Positions 16,965 to 25,573 of a stretch of DNA of 64,000 nt are shown here, piece by piece. Every line of letters starts with the position of its first letter. The stretch's first letter is position 1. The DNA is from Actinomadura physcomitrii (GTDB lineage: Bacteria > Actinomycetota > Actinomycetes > Streptosporangiales > Streptosporangiaceae). Position numbers and translations under genes: made by a program. The DNA lies in the NCBI RefSeq assembly GCF_008923205.2, contig NZ_WBMS02000043.1, positions 1 through 64,000 of the forward strand. The letters run 5' to 3'. Under the pieces are notes generated by a model. It ran no database searches. It saw only the letters and a list, made by a program, of their open reading frames with translations, and was not told where the DNA came from.

Positions 16965-16981
16965 AGGACGTGGGACGTCCT
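16965..16981. promoter_or_regulatory. Operator AGGACGT-GGG-ACGTCCT
   Basis: Perfect 7-bp arms with a 3-base spacer lie 47 bases before the substrate-binding-protein gene, overlapping a TATAGG -10-like box (16962-16967). Placed between the divergent GntR gene and the operon, it is the best candidate for that regulator's site. Confidence 0.7.
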
Positions 16982-17027
16982 GTGTATCACCTTCCCGTTG
17001 CCTCTGCCGCCCCGATCAGGAGACATC

Positions 17028-18635
17028 GTGACAGCCCGTCGCCCAGCCCTCAGCCGCCGCGACTTCCTGCGCTACAGCGGGACGTTGAGCGCCGCGGCCG
17101 CCATCTCCAGCACGGTCGCCGCCTGCAGCGGGCCCGCCTCCACCGGCTCGTCCGGCGCGGCCGGCGACAAGGACCTGGTCACCGTGGTCATCGGCTACGG
17201 CAACGACCAGAGCTGGGACCCGACCATGACGGCGTCGGCCTTCTCGATGGCCGCCAACAACCACGTCTACGAGGGGCTGGTCGACACCGACCCCATCACC
17301 CGCGCCCCCTACCCGGCGCTGGCGACCGCGCTGCCGGCCGACACCTCGGCGACCACATGGAAGTTCACGCTGCGGCAGGGCGCCAAGTGGCACGACGGGC
17401 AGCCGGTCACCGTGGACGACGTGCTGTTCTCCTTCGACCGCGCGCTGGACACCGGCACGCTGATCTCCTCGTTCTTCCGCAGCTGGCTGAAGGAGGTCCG
17501 CAAGGCCGACGACACCAGCGTCGAGCTCGTCTTCAAGTTCCCCTTCCCCGACGCGCTGCCGCGGCTGACCATCGCCAAGATCATGCCCAAGCACGTGTTC
17601 GGCGCCCCGGGCGGCTGGGACGCGGCCAAGAACGGCAAGGCGATCGGATCCGGGCCCTACAGGATGACGGCGCACCACCCGAAGTCCAACACCGCCTTCG
17701 AGGCGTTCGCCGGCTACAACGGCCTCCGCAAGCCGGCGATCAAGAAGATGAACTGGCTGTCCATCGTGGACGCCTCGGCCCGCGTCGCCAAGATCTCCGG
17801 CGGCGGCGCCGAGGCGCAGATCGCCGACAACGTGCCGTACGCCAACATCGACCAGCTGCGCAAGCAGGGGCTGACCGTGAACGGCGGCAAGGGCATGAAC
17901 CACATGTTCCTGATGTTCAACACCGCCCAGAAGCCGTTCGACGACGCGCGGGTCCGCCAGGCGCTGTTCTACGCGATCGACACCCGCAAGATGATCGACG
18001 TGGCGCTGAAGGGGCACGGCACCCCGGCCAGCAGCTTCCTCAACCAGGAGAACCCCTCCTACGCCAAGGCCAAGACGGTCTACGGCTACGACCCCGGCAA
18101 GGCCAAGTCGCTGCTCGCCGCGGCGGGCGTGAAGGACCTGACGGTCAACCTGATGGCGGTCAACGTCAGCTGGATCGCCGACTGCCTGCCGACGATCGCC
18201 AACTCCTGGAACGCGGTCGGCGTGAAGACCACGCTGGAGCCGCAGGACACCAGCGCGCTGTTCACCAAGATGGACCAGTCGCAGTCCTACCAGGTGGTCG
18301 CCGCCGCCTCCAACCCCAACCAGTTCGGCCTGGACGCCGACCTGATCCTGCGGTACAACTTCACGCCCGGCGGCACCTGGATGAAGTACACCAAATGGGA
18401 TGACTCCTCCGACGCCAAGGCGGTCTTCGCCCTGATGGACCGTGCCACCCAGGAGCCGGACCGGGACAAGAAGCTGGACCTGGTGCACCAGTACATCGAC
18501 CTCATCGCCGAGCAGGCCGTGCTCTACCCGGTCGTGCACACCGAGCTGATGACCGCGTGGAACCCCAAGAAGCTCACCGGCGTGCGGGCGCAGGCCTACC
18601 CCGGGGTCACCCTGCTGCAGGCCAAGCGCACCTGA
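17028..18635 (+). CDS. Substrate-binding lipoprotein of an Opp/Dpp-type importer
   Basis: This 535-residue family-5 solute-binding protein (SBP_bac_5) has a twin-arginine/lipoprotein signal: SRRDFLRYSG (Arg 10 and 11), then a lipobox ending at Cys 33. Family motifs follow, including VYEGLVDTDP, FTLRQGAKWHDGQPVTVDDVL and DARVRQALFYAIDTRKM. It would capture the ligand outside the membrane and hand it to the permeases encoded downstream. The GTG at 17028 follows CAGGAGA. Genes around it point to sialic acid or a sialylated oligosaccharide rather than a peptide as ligand. Confidence 0.9.
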   Translation: MTARRPALSRRDFLRYSGTLSAAAAISSTVAACSGPASTGSSGAAGDKDLVTVVIGYGNDQSWDPTMTASAFSMAANNHVYEGLVDTDPITRAPYPALATALPADTSATTWKFTLRQGAKWHDGQPVTVDDVLFSFDRALDTGTLISSFFRSWLKEVRKADDTSVELVFKFPFPDALPRLTIAKIMPKHVFGAPGGWDAAKNGKAIGSGPYRMTAHHPKSNTAFEAFAGYNGLRKPAIKKMNWLSIVDASARVAKISGGGAEAQIADNVPYANIDQLRKQGLTVNGGKGMNHMFLMFNTAQKPFDDARVRQALFYAIDTRKMIDVALKGHGTPASSFLNQENPSYAKAKTVYGYDPGKAKSLLAAAGVKDLTVNLMAVNVSWIADCLPTIANSWNAVGVKTTLEPQDTSALFTKMDQSQSYQVVAAASNPNQFGLDADLILRYNFTPGGTWMKYTKWDDSSDAKAVFALMDRATQEPDRDKKLDLVHQYIDLIAEQAVLYPVVHTELMTAWNPKKLTGVRAQAYPGVTLLQAKRT

Positions 18636-18658
18636 CCGGCGCCGCCCCTCCGCACCCC

Positions 18659-18700
18659 GCGCCGCACCCCCCCGCGCCGCACCCCCCGGCGCCGCACACC
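18659..18700. repeat. Short repeats in the gap between binding protein and permease genes
   Basis: GCGCCGCAC followed by a C-run occurs three times in this 137-base gap. No hairpin of note forms. It may lower downstream expression relative to the binding protein, but I see no proof. Confidence 0.5.
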
Positions 18701-18772
18701 GATACGCCGGCCCACCGGCGCAGTATCGCGACGCCGACCCGGCGTCCCGCCCCCGACTCCCAGGAGGCCTCC

Positions 18773-19732
18773 GTGGCAACGATCGCCAGAATGCTGGTAC
18801 GCCGCGTCCTCATGCTCGTACCGCTGTTGCTGGGCGTCGTGCTGTTCGTGTTCCTCATCATGCGGTTCTCCGACAACAAGCCCGAGTACGCCTACTTCCA
18901 GGGCGCCAACCCCACCCAGGCGCAGATCCACCAGTTCCAGGTCGACAACGGGCTGCTCGACCCGCTGCCGGTGCGCTACCTGCGGTTCGTCGGCGACCTG
19001 CTGCACGGAGACATGGGCACCAGCGCGCTGACCAAGGCGCCGGTGCGCACCTCGATCGGCACGGCGATGCCGCTGACGCTGCAGCTCACCGCGCTCGGCG
19101 TGGTGGTCGCCATCGTGCTGTCGGTGGTGTTCGGCGTGACCGCCGCGCTGTTCCGCGACCGCTGGCCCGACCAGCTCGTGCGGCTGGTGTCGCTGGTCGG
19201 CGTGGCCGCGCCGGCGTTCTGGCTCGCCCTGCTGATGATCCAGTACCTGGCGGTCGACCGCGGCTGGTTCCCCACCAGCGGCTACGTCAACCCGGCGGAC
19301 TCGCCCGGCGGGTGGCTGCGCTCGCTGACCCTGCCCGCGCTGGCGCTCTCGCTGCCGGTCGCCTCCTACCTCACCCGGATCATCCGCACCTCGATGGTGG
19401 AGGAGCTCGACAAGGACTACGTGCGCACCGCGATCGGCAGCGGGCTGCCGCCGATCGTCGTGGTCGGCCGCAACGTGCTGCGCAACGCGCTGATCACCCC
19501 GCTCACCGTGCTCGGCCTGCGGGTCGGCTACCTGCTCGGCGGCGCCGTCGTCATCGAGACGATCTTCGCGCTGCCCGGGATGGGCCAGCTCATGATCAAC
19601 GGGGTGCGCAACGGCGACCCGGCGGTCGTGCAGGGCGTCGTGCTCACCATCGCGACCGGGTTCGTGGTCGTCAACCTCGTCATCGACGCCCTCTACCTGC
19701 TCGCCAACCCCCGGCTGAGGAGCGCCGCCTGA
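18773..19732 (+). CDS. Importer permease 1 (DppB-like)
   Basis: The 319-residue protein has six membrane segments and the DppB/OppB pattern: MLVRRVLMLVPLLLGVVLFV at the start and the EAA-type loop SYLTRIIRTSMVEELDKDYV, then TAIGSGLPPIVVVGRN. The end is NLVIDALYLLANPRLR. It forms the channel with the membrane half of the next protein. The GTG at 18773 follows CAGGAGG. Its stop overlaps the next start (TGATG), so translation is coupled. Confidence 0.92.
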   Translation: MATIARMLVRRVLMLVPLLLGVVLFVFLIMRFSDNKPEYAYFQGANPTQAQIHQFQVDNGLLDPLPVRYLRFVGDLLHGDMGTSALTKAPVRTSIGTAMPLTLQLTALGVVVAIVLSVVFGVTAALFRDRWPDQLVRLVSLVGVAAPAFWLALLMIQYLAVDRGWFPTSGYVNPADSPGGWLRSLTLPALALSLPVASYLTRIIRTSMVEELDKDYVRTAIGSGLPPIVVVGRNVLRNALITPLTVLGLRVGYLLGGAVVIETIFALPGMGQLMINGVRNGDPAVVQGVVLTIATGFVVVNLVIDALYLLANPRLRSAA

Positions 19733-21768
19733 TGCGCCGCGGACTCGCCGACAGGCTCTCGCGCGGACGCGTCGGCTTCCGCCGGCTCGGCCCGGCCGCC
19801 TGGATCTCGCTGGGCATCGTCGCCGTCGTCGCCGTCGCCGCGGTGCTCGCCCCCGTGCTCGCCCCGCACTCCCCGTACGTGCAGGAGGCCGCGGGCGGCG
19901 GCCCGAGCCCCTCGCACTGGATGGGCCTGGACAGCGCCAACCGCGACATCTTCTCGCGCCTGCTGTACGGGGCGCGCTGGTCACTGGTGATCGGGCTCGG
20001 CGCCACCGCCGTCGCCCTGGTCTGCGGCGCCCTGGTCGGCGCGGTCGCCGCGACCGCGCCCCGGTGGGCGGACGAGACGATCATGCGGGTGCTGGACGTG
20101 GTCATGGCGTTCCCCGGCATCGCGCTGGCCGCCGTGCTGGTCGCGGTGTTCGGCGGCGGCATCCCCGTGCTGGTGCTGGCGATCGCCTTCCTGAACACCC
20201 CGGCCGTGGCGCGCATCGTCCGCGCGAACGTGCTCGCGCAGTACGGCGAGGACTACGTCGCGGCCGAACGGGTCATCGGCGCCCGCGCGCCGCACATCCT
20301 GACCCGGCACGTCGCGATCAACTGCGCCGCCCCCGTGCTGGTGTTCTGCACGGTGATGGTCGCCGACGCGATCGTGTTCGAGGCGTCGCTGTCGTTCATC
20401 GGCGCCGGCGTGCGGCCGCCCGACCCCTCGTGGGGCAGTGTCATCGCCGACGGCCGCACCATGGTGCTGCTCGGCGGCTGGTGGGCCACCGTCTTCCCCG
20501 GCCTGCTGATCCTCATCACCGTGCTCGCCCTCAACATCCTCGCCGAGCGGATCTCCGACGCCTGGGCCGCGCCCGCCCAGCGCGAACCCGAGCGCACCGG
20601 AGCCGAGGCCGCCGCCGGCGCGGGCGAGGCGCCGCCCGCGGACGCACCGGACGCAGCGACCGGACCGGACGCCACCGGCGACGCGGTCCCAGCCCCGGCC
20701 GAACTGCCCGGCCTCGCCGAGGCCGCCCGGCGGCTGGCCGGCCGCGCCCGCCCGCTGCCCGAGGGCCGCCCCGTCCTCAGCGTCGAGAACCTCGCCGTCG
20801 CCTTCGAGGGCCGCCACGACGGCGTGAACGTCGTCGACGGCGTCACCTTCGACGTCCGTCCCGGAGAGGTGCTCGGGCTGGTCGGCGAGTCCGGCTGCGG
20901 CAAGTCGCTGACCGCGCTGACGATCATGGGCCTGGAGCCGCGCGGCGCCCGCGCCGGCGGCCAGGTGCGGTTCGCCGGCCAGGACCTGCTGCGGCTGCCG
21001 CGCTCGGCGCGGCGGCGGCTGCTCGGCCACGAGATGGCGATGATCTACCAGGACGCGCTGTCCTCGCTGAACCCCGCGATGACCATCAGGGCCCAGCTCA
21101 AGCAGGTCGTGCGGCGCGGCGGCCGGCGCAGCCCGGCGGAGCTGCTGGAGCTGGTCGGGCTCGACCCCGCCCGCACGCTGTCGTCCTACCCGCACGAGCT
21201 GTCGGGCGGCCAGCGCCAGCGGGTGCTGATCGCGATGGCGCTGTCCCGCGACCCCAAGCTGATCATCGCCGACGAGCCGACCACCGCCCTGGACGTCACC
21301 GTGCAGGCCCAGGTGATCGAGCTGCTGCTGCGGCTGCGCGCCGAGCTGGACTTCGCGCTGATCCTGGTCTCCCACGACCTGGCCCTGGTCGCCGACGTCA
21401 CCGACCGCGTCGCCGTGATGTACGGCGGCCGGATCGTGGAGACCGCGGTGACGTCCGCGCTGGTGGGCGCGCCCGCGCACCACTACGCCCGCGGGCTGCT
21501 CGGCTCGGTGCTGTCGATGGAGTCCGGCGCCGACCGGCTCGCCCAGATCCGCGGCACGGTGCCCGCCCCCGCCGACTTTCCGGCGGGCTGCCGGTTCGCC
21601 GACCGCTGCCCGGCGGCGACCGAGATCTGCCGCACCCGCACGCCCGTGCTCGAGGGCCCCGACGCCCGGCACGCGGTCGCCTGCCACCACCCGGCGGCCG
21701 ACCTGACCGTGCCCGTGCCCGCCGCCGGCGCGGCCCTCGCGCCGGCCGACCCACCGGAGGGCTCATGA
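19732..21768 (+). CDS. Importer permease-ATPase fusion (DppC-DppD-like)
   Basis: The 678-residue protein joins two importer subunits. Residues 1-285 form a DppC-like permease (MGLDSANRDIFSRLLYGARW, the EAA loop with YVAAERVIGARAPHIL, and SLSFIGAGVRPPDPSWG). A 55-residue Ala/Pro/Glu linker follows. Residues about 345-678 form a DppD-like ATPase with GESGCGKS, LSGGQRQR, LIIADEPTTALD and a Cys-rich oligopeptide C-terminal motif. As I recall, this fusion also occurs in SatABCD-type sialic-acid importers. The start overlaps the previous stop and the end overlaps the next start (ATGA). Confidence 0.92.
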   Translation: MRRGLADRLSRGRVGFRRLGPAAWISLGIVAVVAVAAVLAPVLAPHSPYVQEAAGGGPSPSHWMGLDSANRDIFSRLLYGARWSLVIGLGATAVALVCGALVGAVAATAPRWADETIMRVLDVVMAFPGIALAAVLVAVFGGGIPVLVLAIAFLNTPAVARIVRANVLAQYGEDYVAAERVIGARAPHILTRHVAINCAAPVLVFCTVMVADAIVFEASLSFIGAGVRPPDPSWGSVIADGRTMVLLGGWWATVFPGLLILITVLALNILAERISDAWAAPAQREPERTGAEAAAGAGEAPPADAPDAATGPDATGDAVPAPAELPGLAEAARRLAGRARPLPEGRPVLSVENLAVAFEGRHDGVNVVDGVTFDVRPGEVLGLVGESGCGKSLTALTIMGLEPRGARAGGQVRFAGQDLLRLPRSARRRLLGHEMAMIYQDALSSLNPAMTIRAQLKQVVRRGGRRSPAELLELVGLDPARTLSSYPHELSGGQRQRVLIAMALSRDPKLIIADEPTTALDVTVQAQVIELLLRLRAELDFALILVSHDLALVADVTDRVAVMYGGRIVETAVTSALVGAPAHHYARGLLGSVLSMESGADRLAQIRGTVPAPADFPAGCRFADRCPAATEICRTRTPVLEGPDARHAVACHHPAADLTVPVPAAGAALAPADPPEGS

Positions 21769-22778
21769 CCGACGACGCGCTGGTGGAGATGGTGGACGTG
21801 CACGTCGTCCACAAGGCCCGCTCGGGCGGCCTGCTCGCCCGCGACCGCGTGCACGCGCTCACCGGAGCGGACCTGACCGTGGCGCCCGGCGAGACCGTCG
21901 GCGTCGTGGGGGAGTCCGGCTGCGGCAAGTCCACGCTGGCCAAGGTCCTGGTCGGGCTGCAGCGCCCCACCTCGGGAACGGTCCGCTTCCAGGGCCGCGA
22001 CCTGTGGGCGATGCCGGGCGGCGAGCGCCGCACCGCCATCGGCACCGACGTCGGCCTGGTGTTCCAGGACCCCTCCACCGCGCTGAACCGCCGGCTCCCG
22101 GTCCGCCAGGTGCTGCGCGACCCGCTGGACGTCCACCGCGCCGGCACCGGCGCCGAACGCGACGAGCGGGTCCGCGAGCTGCTCGACCTGGTCGGGCTGC
22201 CGCAGAGCGCCGCCGACCTGCTGCCCGGGCAGATGTCCGGCGGCCAGCGGCAGCGGGTCGCGATCGCCCGCGCGCTCGCGCTGCGGCCGCGGCTGCTGGT
22301 CGCCGACGAGCCGACCAGCGCCCTGGACGTGTCGGTCCGTGCGCAGATCCTCAACCTGCTGCAGGACCTCAAACGGCGGTTCGGGCTGGCGATGGTGTTC
22401 GTCTCGCACGACATCCAGACCGTGCGGCGGATGAGCGACCGGGTCGCGACGATGTACCTCGGGAGGATCGTGGAGCAGTCCCCGGCCGCGGCGGTCCCGG
22501 GCGCCGCGCGCCACCCCTACACCCGGGCGCTGTTCTCCGCCACGCCCGGCCTGCTCGCCCCGATCGAGCCGATCCCCCTGGCCGGGCCGATGCCGTCGGC
22601 GACCCGGCCGCCCAGCGGCTGCCCCTTCCGCACCCGCTGCTGGAAGGCCGACGACCGCTGCGCCGCCGAGATGCCCGCGCCGTCGCGCGACGGCGACGGC
22701 CTGTTCCGATGCCACCACCCGGTCCGCTCCGGCGCGACGGACCGCGAACTGATCAGCCAAGCACAGGAGCGTTCATGA
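21765..22778 (+). CDS. Importer ATPase (DppF-like)
   Basis: The 337-residue ATPase has GESGCGKST, VGLVFQDPSTALNRR (Q-loop), MSGGQRQR, LLVADEPTSALD and FVSHDIQTVR. The oligopeptide-type C-terminus has Cys residues (SGCPFRTRCWKADDRC) that often hold an iron-sulfur cluster. It pairs with the ATPase half of the preceding fusion. Both ends are coupled by ATGA overlaps with the fusion gene and the lyase gene. Confidence 0.93.
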   Translation: MTDDALVEMVDVHVVHKARSGGLLARDRVHALTGADLTVAPGETVGVVGESGCGKSTLAKVLVGLQRPTSGTVRFQGRDLWAMPGGERRTAIGTDVGLVFQDPSTALNRRLPVRQVLRDPLDVHRAGTGAERDERVRELLDLVGLPQSAADLLPGQMSGGQRQRVAIARALALRPRLLVADEPTSALDVSVRAQILNLLQDLKRRFGLAMVFVSHDIQTVRRMSDRVATMYLGRIVEQSPAAAVPGAARHPYTRALFSATPGLLAPIEPIPLAGPMPSATRPPSGCPFRTRCWKADDRCAAEMPAPSRDGDGLFRCHHPVRSGATDRELISQAQERS

Positions 22779-23704
22779 CCGATGCGGCCCCGCTGTCCGG
22801 CGTCGTCCCCCCGGTGTGCACCCCGCTCACCCCCGACCGCGAGGTCGACACCGCGTCACTGACGCGGCTGGTCGACCACCTGCTCGACGGCGGGGTGAAC
22901 GGGCTGTTCGTCCTCGGCTCGTCGTCGGAGGCCGCGTTCCTTCCCGACCGGCACCGCAGGACCGTCCTGGACACCGTCCTCGGCCACGTCGCCGGACGGG
23001 TCCCCGTGCTCGCCGGCGTGATCGACATGACCGCGCCCCGGGTCGTCGACCACGTGCGCGCGGCCGTGCGGGCGGGCGCGGACGGCATCGTGGCGACGGC
23101 GCCGTTCTACACCCGCACCCACCCCAGCGAGATCGCGGTCCACTTCCGGACGATCGCCGCGCACGCCGACGTCCCGCTGTACGCCTACGACCTGCCGGTG
23201 TCGGTGCACAGCAAGCTCACCGCCGACCTGCTGCTGGACCTGGCCGCCGAGGGGGTCCTCGGCGGGCTCAAGGACTCCAGCGGCGACGAGGCCGGGCTGC
23301 GCGAGGTGATCCTCGGCCGGCGGGACCGCGACCTGCCCGCGTTCTCGGTGCTGACCGGCTCGGAACTGACCGTCGACTCGGCGCTGTGGATGGGCGCCGA
23401 CGGCGTCGTCCCCGGGCTCGGCAACGTCGACCCGCACGGGTACGTCCGGCTCTACCAGGCCGCCGCGCGCGGCGACTGGGAGACCGCGCGCGCCGAGCAG
23501 GAGCGCCTGTTCCGGCTCTTCCGGCTCGTGCACGTCGGCGGCCCGCACATGGGCCGCGGGTCCTCCGCGCTCGGCGCGTTCAAGGCCGCGCTGTTCCTGC
23601 GCGGCGTCATCGACCACCCGACGACCGCGCTGCCGCAGATCCCGCTCGACGACGACGACATCTCCCAGGTCAGGAAGTACCTGTCCGAAGCCGCCCTCAT
23701 CTGA
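22775..23704 (+). CDS. DapA/NanA-family aldolase, probable N-acetylneuraminate lyase
   Basis: The 309-residue class I aldolase has the Schiff-base lysine Lys 166 in GGLKDSSGD, the partner Tyr 138 in YAYDLP and the carboxylate-binding loop GSSSE (48-52). The family includes dihydrodipicolinate synthase, sialic acid lyase and other 2-oxo-acid aldolases. These share one fold and cannot be told apart by these motifs alone. Its place directly between a sialic-acid-like importer and a sialidase, with an ATGA overlap, argues for cleavage of sialic acid to ManNAc and pyruvate in the cytoplasm. Confidence 0.82.
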   Translation: MTDAAPLSGVVPPVCTPLTPDREVDTASLTRLVDHLLDGGVNGLFVLGSSSEAAFLPDRHRRTVLDTVLGHVAGRVPVLAGVIDMTAPRVVDHVRAAVRAGADGIVATAPFYTRTHPSEIAVHFRTIAAHADVPLYAYDLPVSVHSKLTADLLLDLAAEGVLGGLKDSSGDEAGLREVILGRRDRDLPAFSVLTGSELTVDSALWMGADGVVPGLGNVDPHGYVRLYQAAARGDWETARAEQERLFRLFRLVHVGGPHMGRGSSALGAFKAALFLRGVIDHPTTALPQIPLDDDDISQVRKYLSEAALI

Positions 23705-23755
23705 CCGGCGACCCGGCGGCGGCGCCGGGCACCACCCCCTGAACGAGAGGACACC

Positions 23756-25573
23756 GTGGCTCTTTTCAGCGTTTCCCTGCGCCGGACGACGGCGGTCGCG
23801 GCGGCCGCCGCGACCGCACTGGCATGCACCACCTTCGGCGCGGCGGCCGAAGCGTCACCGCCGGCACCGGAGTTCTCCGAGCAGGTCCTGTTCGCCCAGC
23901 ACACCGAGGGCTATTTCTGCTTCCGCATCCCCGCCGTGGTGAAGGCGCTCGACGGCACGCTGCTCGCCTTCGCCGAAGGGCGCAGGAACAGTTGCGGCGA
24001 CGCCGGCGACATCGACCTGGTGCTGCGCCGCTCCGCCGACGGCGGCCGCACGTGGGGGCCGCTGCAGGTCGTGCTGCCCGGCAACGGCGACACCCGCGGC
24101 AACCCCGCCCCGGTCGTGGACCGGCGCACCGGCCGCATCGTGCTCATGACGACCTGGAACCCCGGCGACGACGACACGATCCGGCACCCGTTCGTGCAGT
24201 ACAGCGACGACGACGGCGCCACCTGGTCCGCCGCGCGCGACCTCACCGGCCAGCTCGTCAAGCCGGAGTGGAACTCCTGGTACGCCACCGGCCCGGGGCA
24301 CGCGATCCAGTTGCGGCACGGTCCGCACGCGGGACGCCTCATCGTCCCGGCCAACCACGAGGGCGGCGGCGGCGCGGCCGAGGGCGGGCCGCAGGGCGTC
24401 CACCTCGACTACAGCGACGACGGCGGCGCCACCTGGAAGATCGGCGCGGACGACACGCGCACCACCGACGACGTCACCCCCAACGAGTCGACCGCCGCCG
24501 AACTGCCCGACGGCCGCATCTACGTCAACGCGCGCGACAACAGCGGCACCGACCCGGGCAACCGGAGCGCCGCCGTCAGCAGCGACGGCGGCGCCACCTT
24601 CGACGCGCCGTTCCGCACGCTGCCGAAGCTGGACGCGCCCAGGGTGGAGGGCTCGGTGCTCGCGGTCGGCCGCAAGCTGCTGCTGTCGGTCCCCGCCCAC
24701 CCCGTCACCCGCGAGGTCATGGCGGTCCGCTCCTCCTCCGACCAGGGCCGCAACTGGCAGCAGACCGGCAAGGTCGTCTACTGGGGGCCGTCCGCCTACT
24801 CCGACATGACCGACCTCGGCGGCGGCCGCATCGGCCTGATGTACGAGGCGGGCCAGACCTCCCCGTACGAGTCGATCCGCTTCGCCGCGTTCAACCAGGC
24901 GTACCTGGACACGCCCAACGGGACGCCCCCGGGCCTGCCGAAGCCGCCGCAGCCGGGCCCGACGACCCCCGACCGGTCCGGCCACCGCAACGACGGGTAC
25001 GTCCGCGGCGCGATGAGCAGCCCGAGCGAGTTCGACGGCGTCGACGACCACGTGCAGGTCCCCTGGAACCGGTCGCTGGACCTCGGCGACGGCGACTTCA
25101 CCTGGGCGGCGCGGATCCGCTACGGCGACACCACCGGAACCCGCACGATCCTGTGGGCCTACCGGGTCGGCAGCGGCGCCCCGGAGATCTGGCTGCGGGC
25201 CGAGCCGGCGAGCCACCGCATCCGCGGCTTCATCCAGACCGACCTGGGCCAGGTCGCGGTCGACACGGCGCAGGCGTACAACGACGGCCAGTGGCACGAG
25301 GTCGTCCTGCGACGCTCCGGCGGACGGCTCACCCTCAGCGTCGACGGGCAGGCCGCGTCGGTCGCCGCCCCCGGCGGATCGGTGACCGAGGGCAAGCAGT
25401 TCACCATCGACGGCATCGACGTCGGCCAGCGCCTGGACGGCGCCCAGCACTTCCACGGATCCATCTCCGACGTGCGCGTCTACGACCGCGCGGTTCCCGA
25501 CGCCGGCCTGGCCGCCGCGCGCGGCGGCCTGCGGCTGTGGCTCCCGCTGGACAGGATCGACCCGCAGCGATGA
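23756..25573 (+). CDS. Secreted sialidase (GH33) with a C-terminal LamG-like domain
   Basis: The 605-residue protein begins with a signal peptide (cleavage likely around residue 30-34). The six-blade sialidase propeller (about 40-385) has the FRIP arginine motif (56-59) and at least four Asp-boxes (SADGGRTW, SDDDGATW, SDDGGATW, SSDGGATF). Residues about 415-600 form a concanavalin/LamG-type domain (FDGVDDHVQVPWNRSLDLGD), often a sugar-binding module. It frees terminal sialic acid from glycans outside the cell. The GTG at 23756 follows GAGAGG, 51 bases after the lyase gene. Confidence 0.93.
   Translation: MALFSVSLRRTTAVAAAAATALACTTFGAAAEASPPAPEFSEQVLFAQHTEGYFCFRIPAVVKALDGTLLAFAEGRRNSCGDAGDIDLVLRRSADGGRTWGPLQVVLPGNGDTRGNPAPVVDRRTGRIVLMTTWNPGDDDTIRHPFVQYSDDDGATWSAARDLTGQLVKPEWNSWYATGPGHAIQLRHGPHAGRLIVPANHEGGGGAAEGGPQGVHLDYSDDGGATWKIGADDTRTTDDVTPNESTAAELPDGRIYVNARDNSGTDPGNRSAAVSSDGGATFDAPFRTLPKLDAPRVEGSVLAVGRKLLLSVPAHPVTREVMAVRSSSDQGRNWQQTGKVVYWGPSAYSDMTDLGGGRIGLMYEAGQTSPYESIRFAAFNQAYLDTPNGTPPGLPKPPQPGPTTPDRSGHRNDGYVRGAMSSPSEFDGVDDHVQVPWNRSLDLGDGDFTWAARIRYGDTTGTRTILWAYRVGSGAPEIWLRAEPASHRIRGFIQTDLGQVAVDTAQAYNDGQWHEVVLRRSGGRLTLSVDGQAASVAAPGGSVTEGKQFTIDGIDVGQRLDGAQHFHGSISDVRVYDRAVPDAGLAAARGGLRLWLPLDRIDPQR

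Noticed and set aside
22775..23704. Dihydrodipicolinate synthase (lysine pathway)
   Set aside because: The motifs cannot separate the two, but the setting between a sialic-acid-type importer and a sialidase, with overlapping codons, favours the lyase role.
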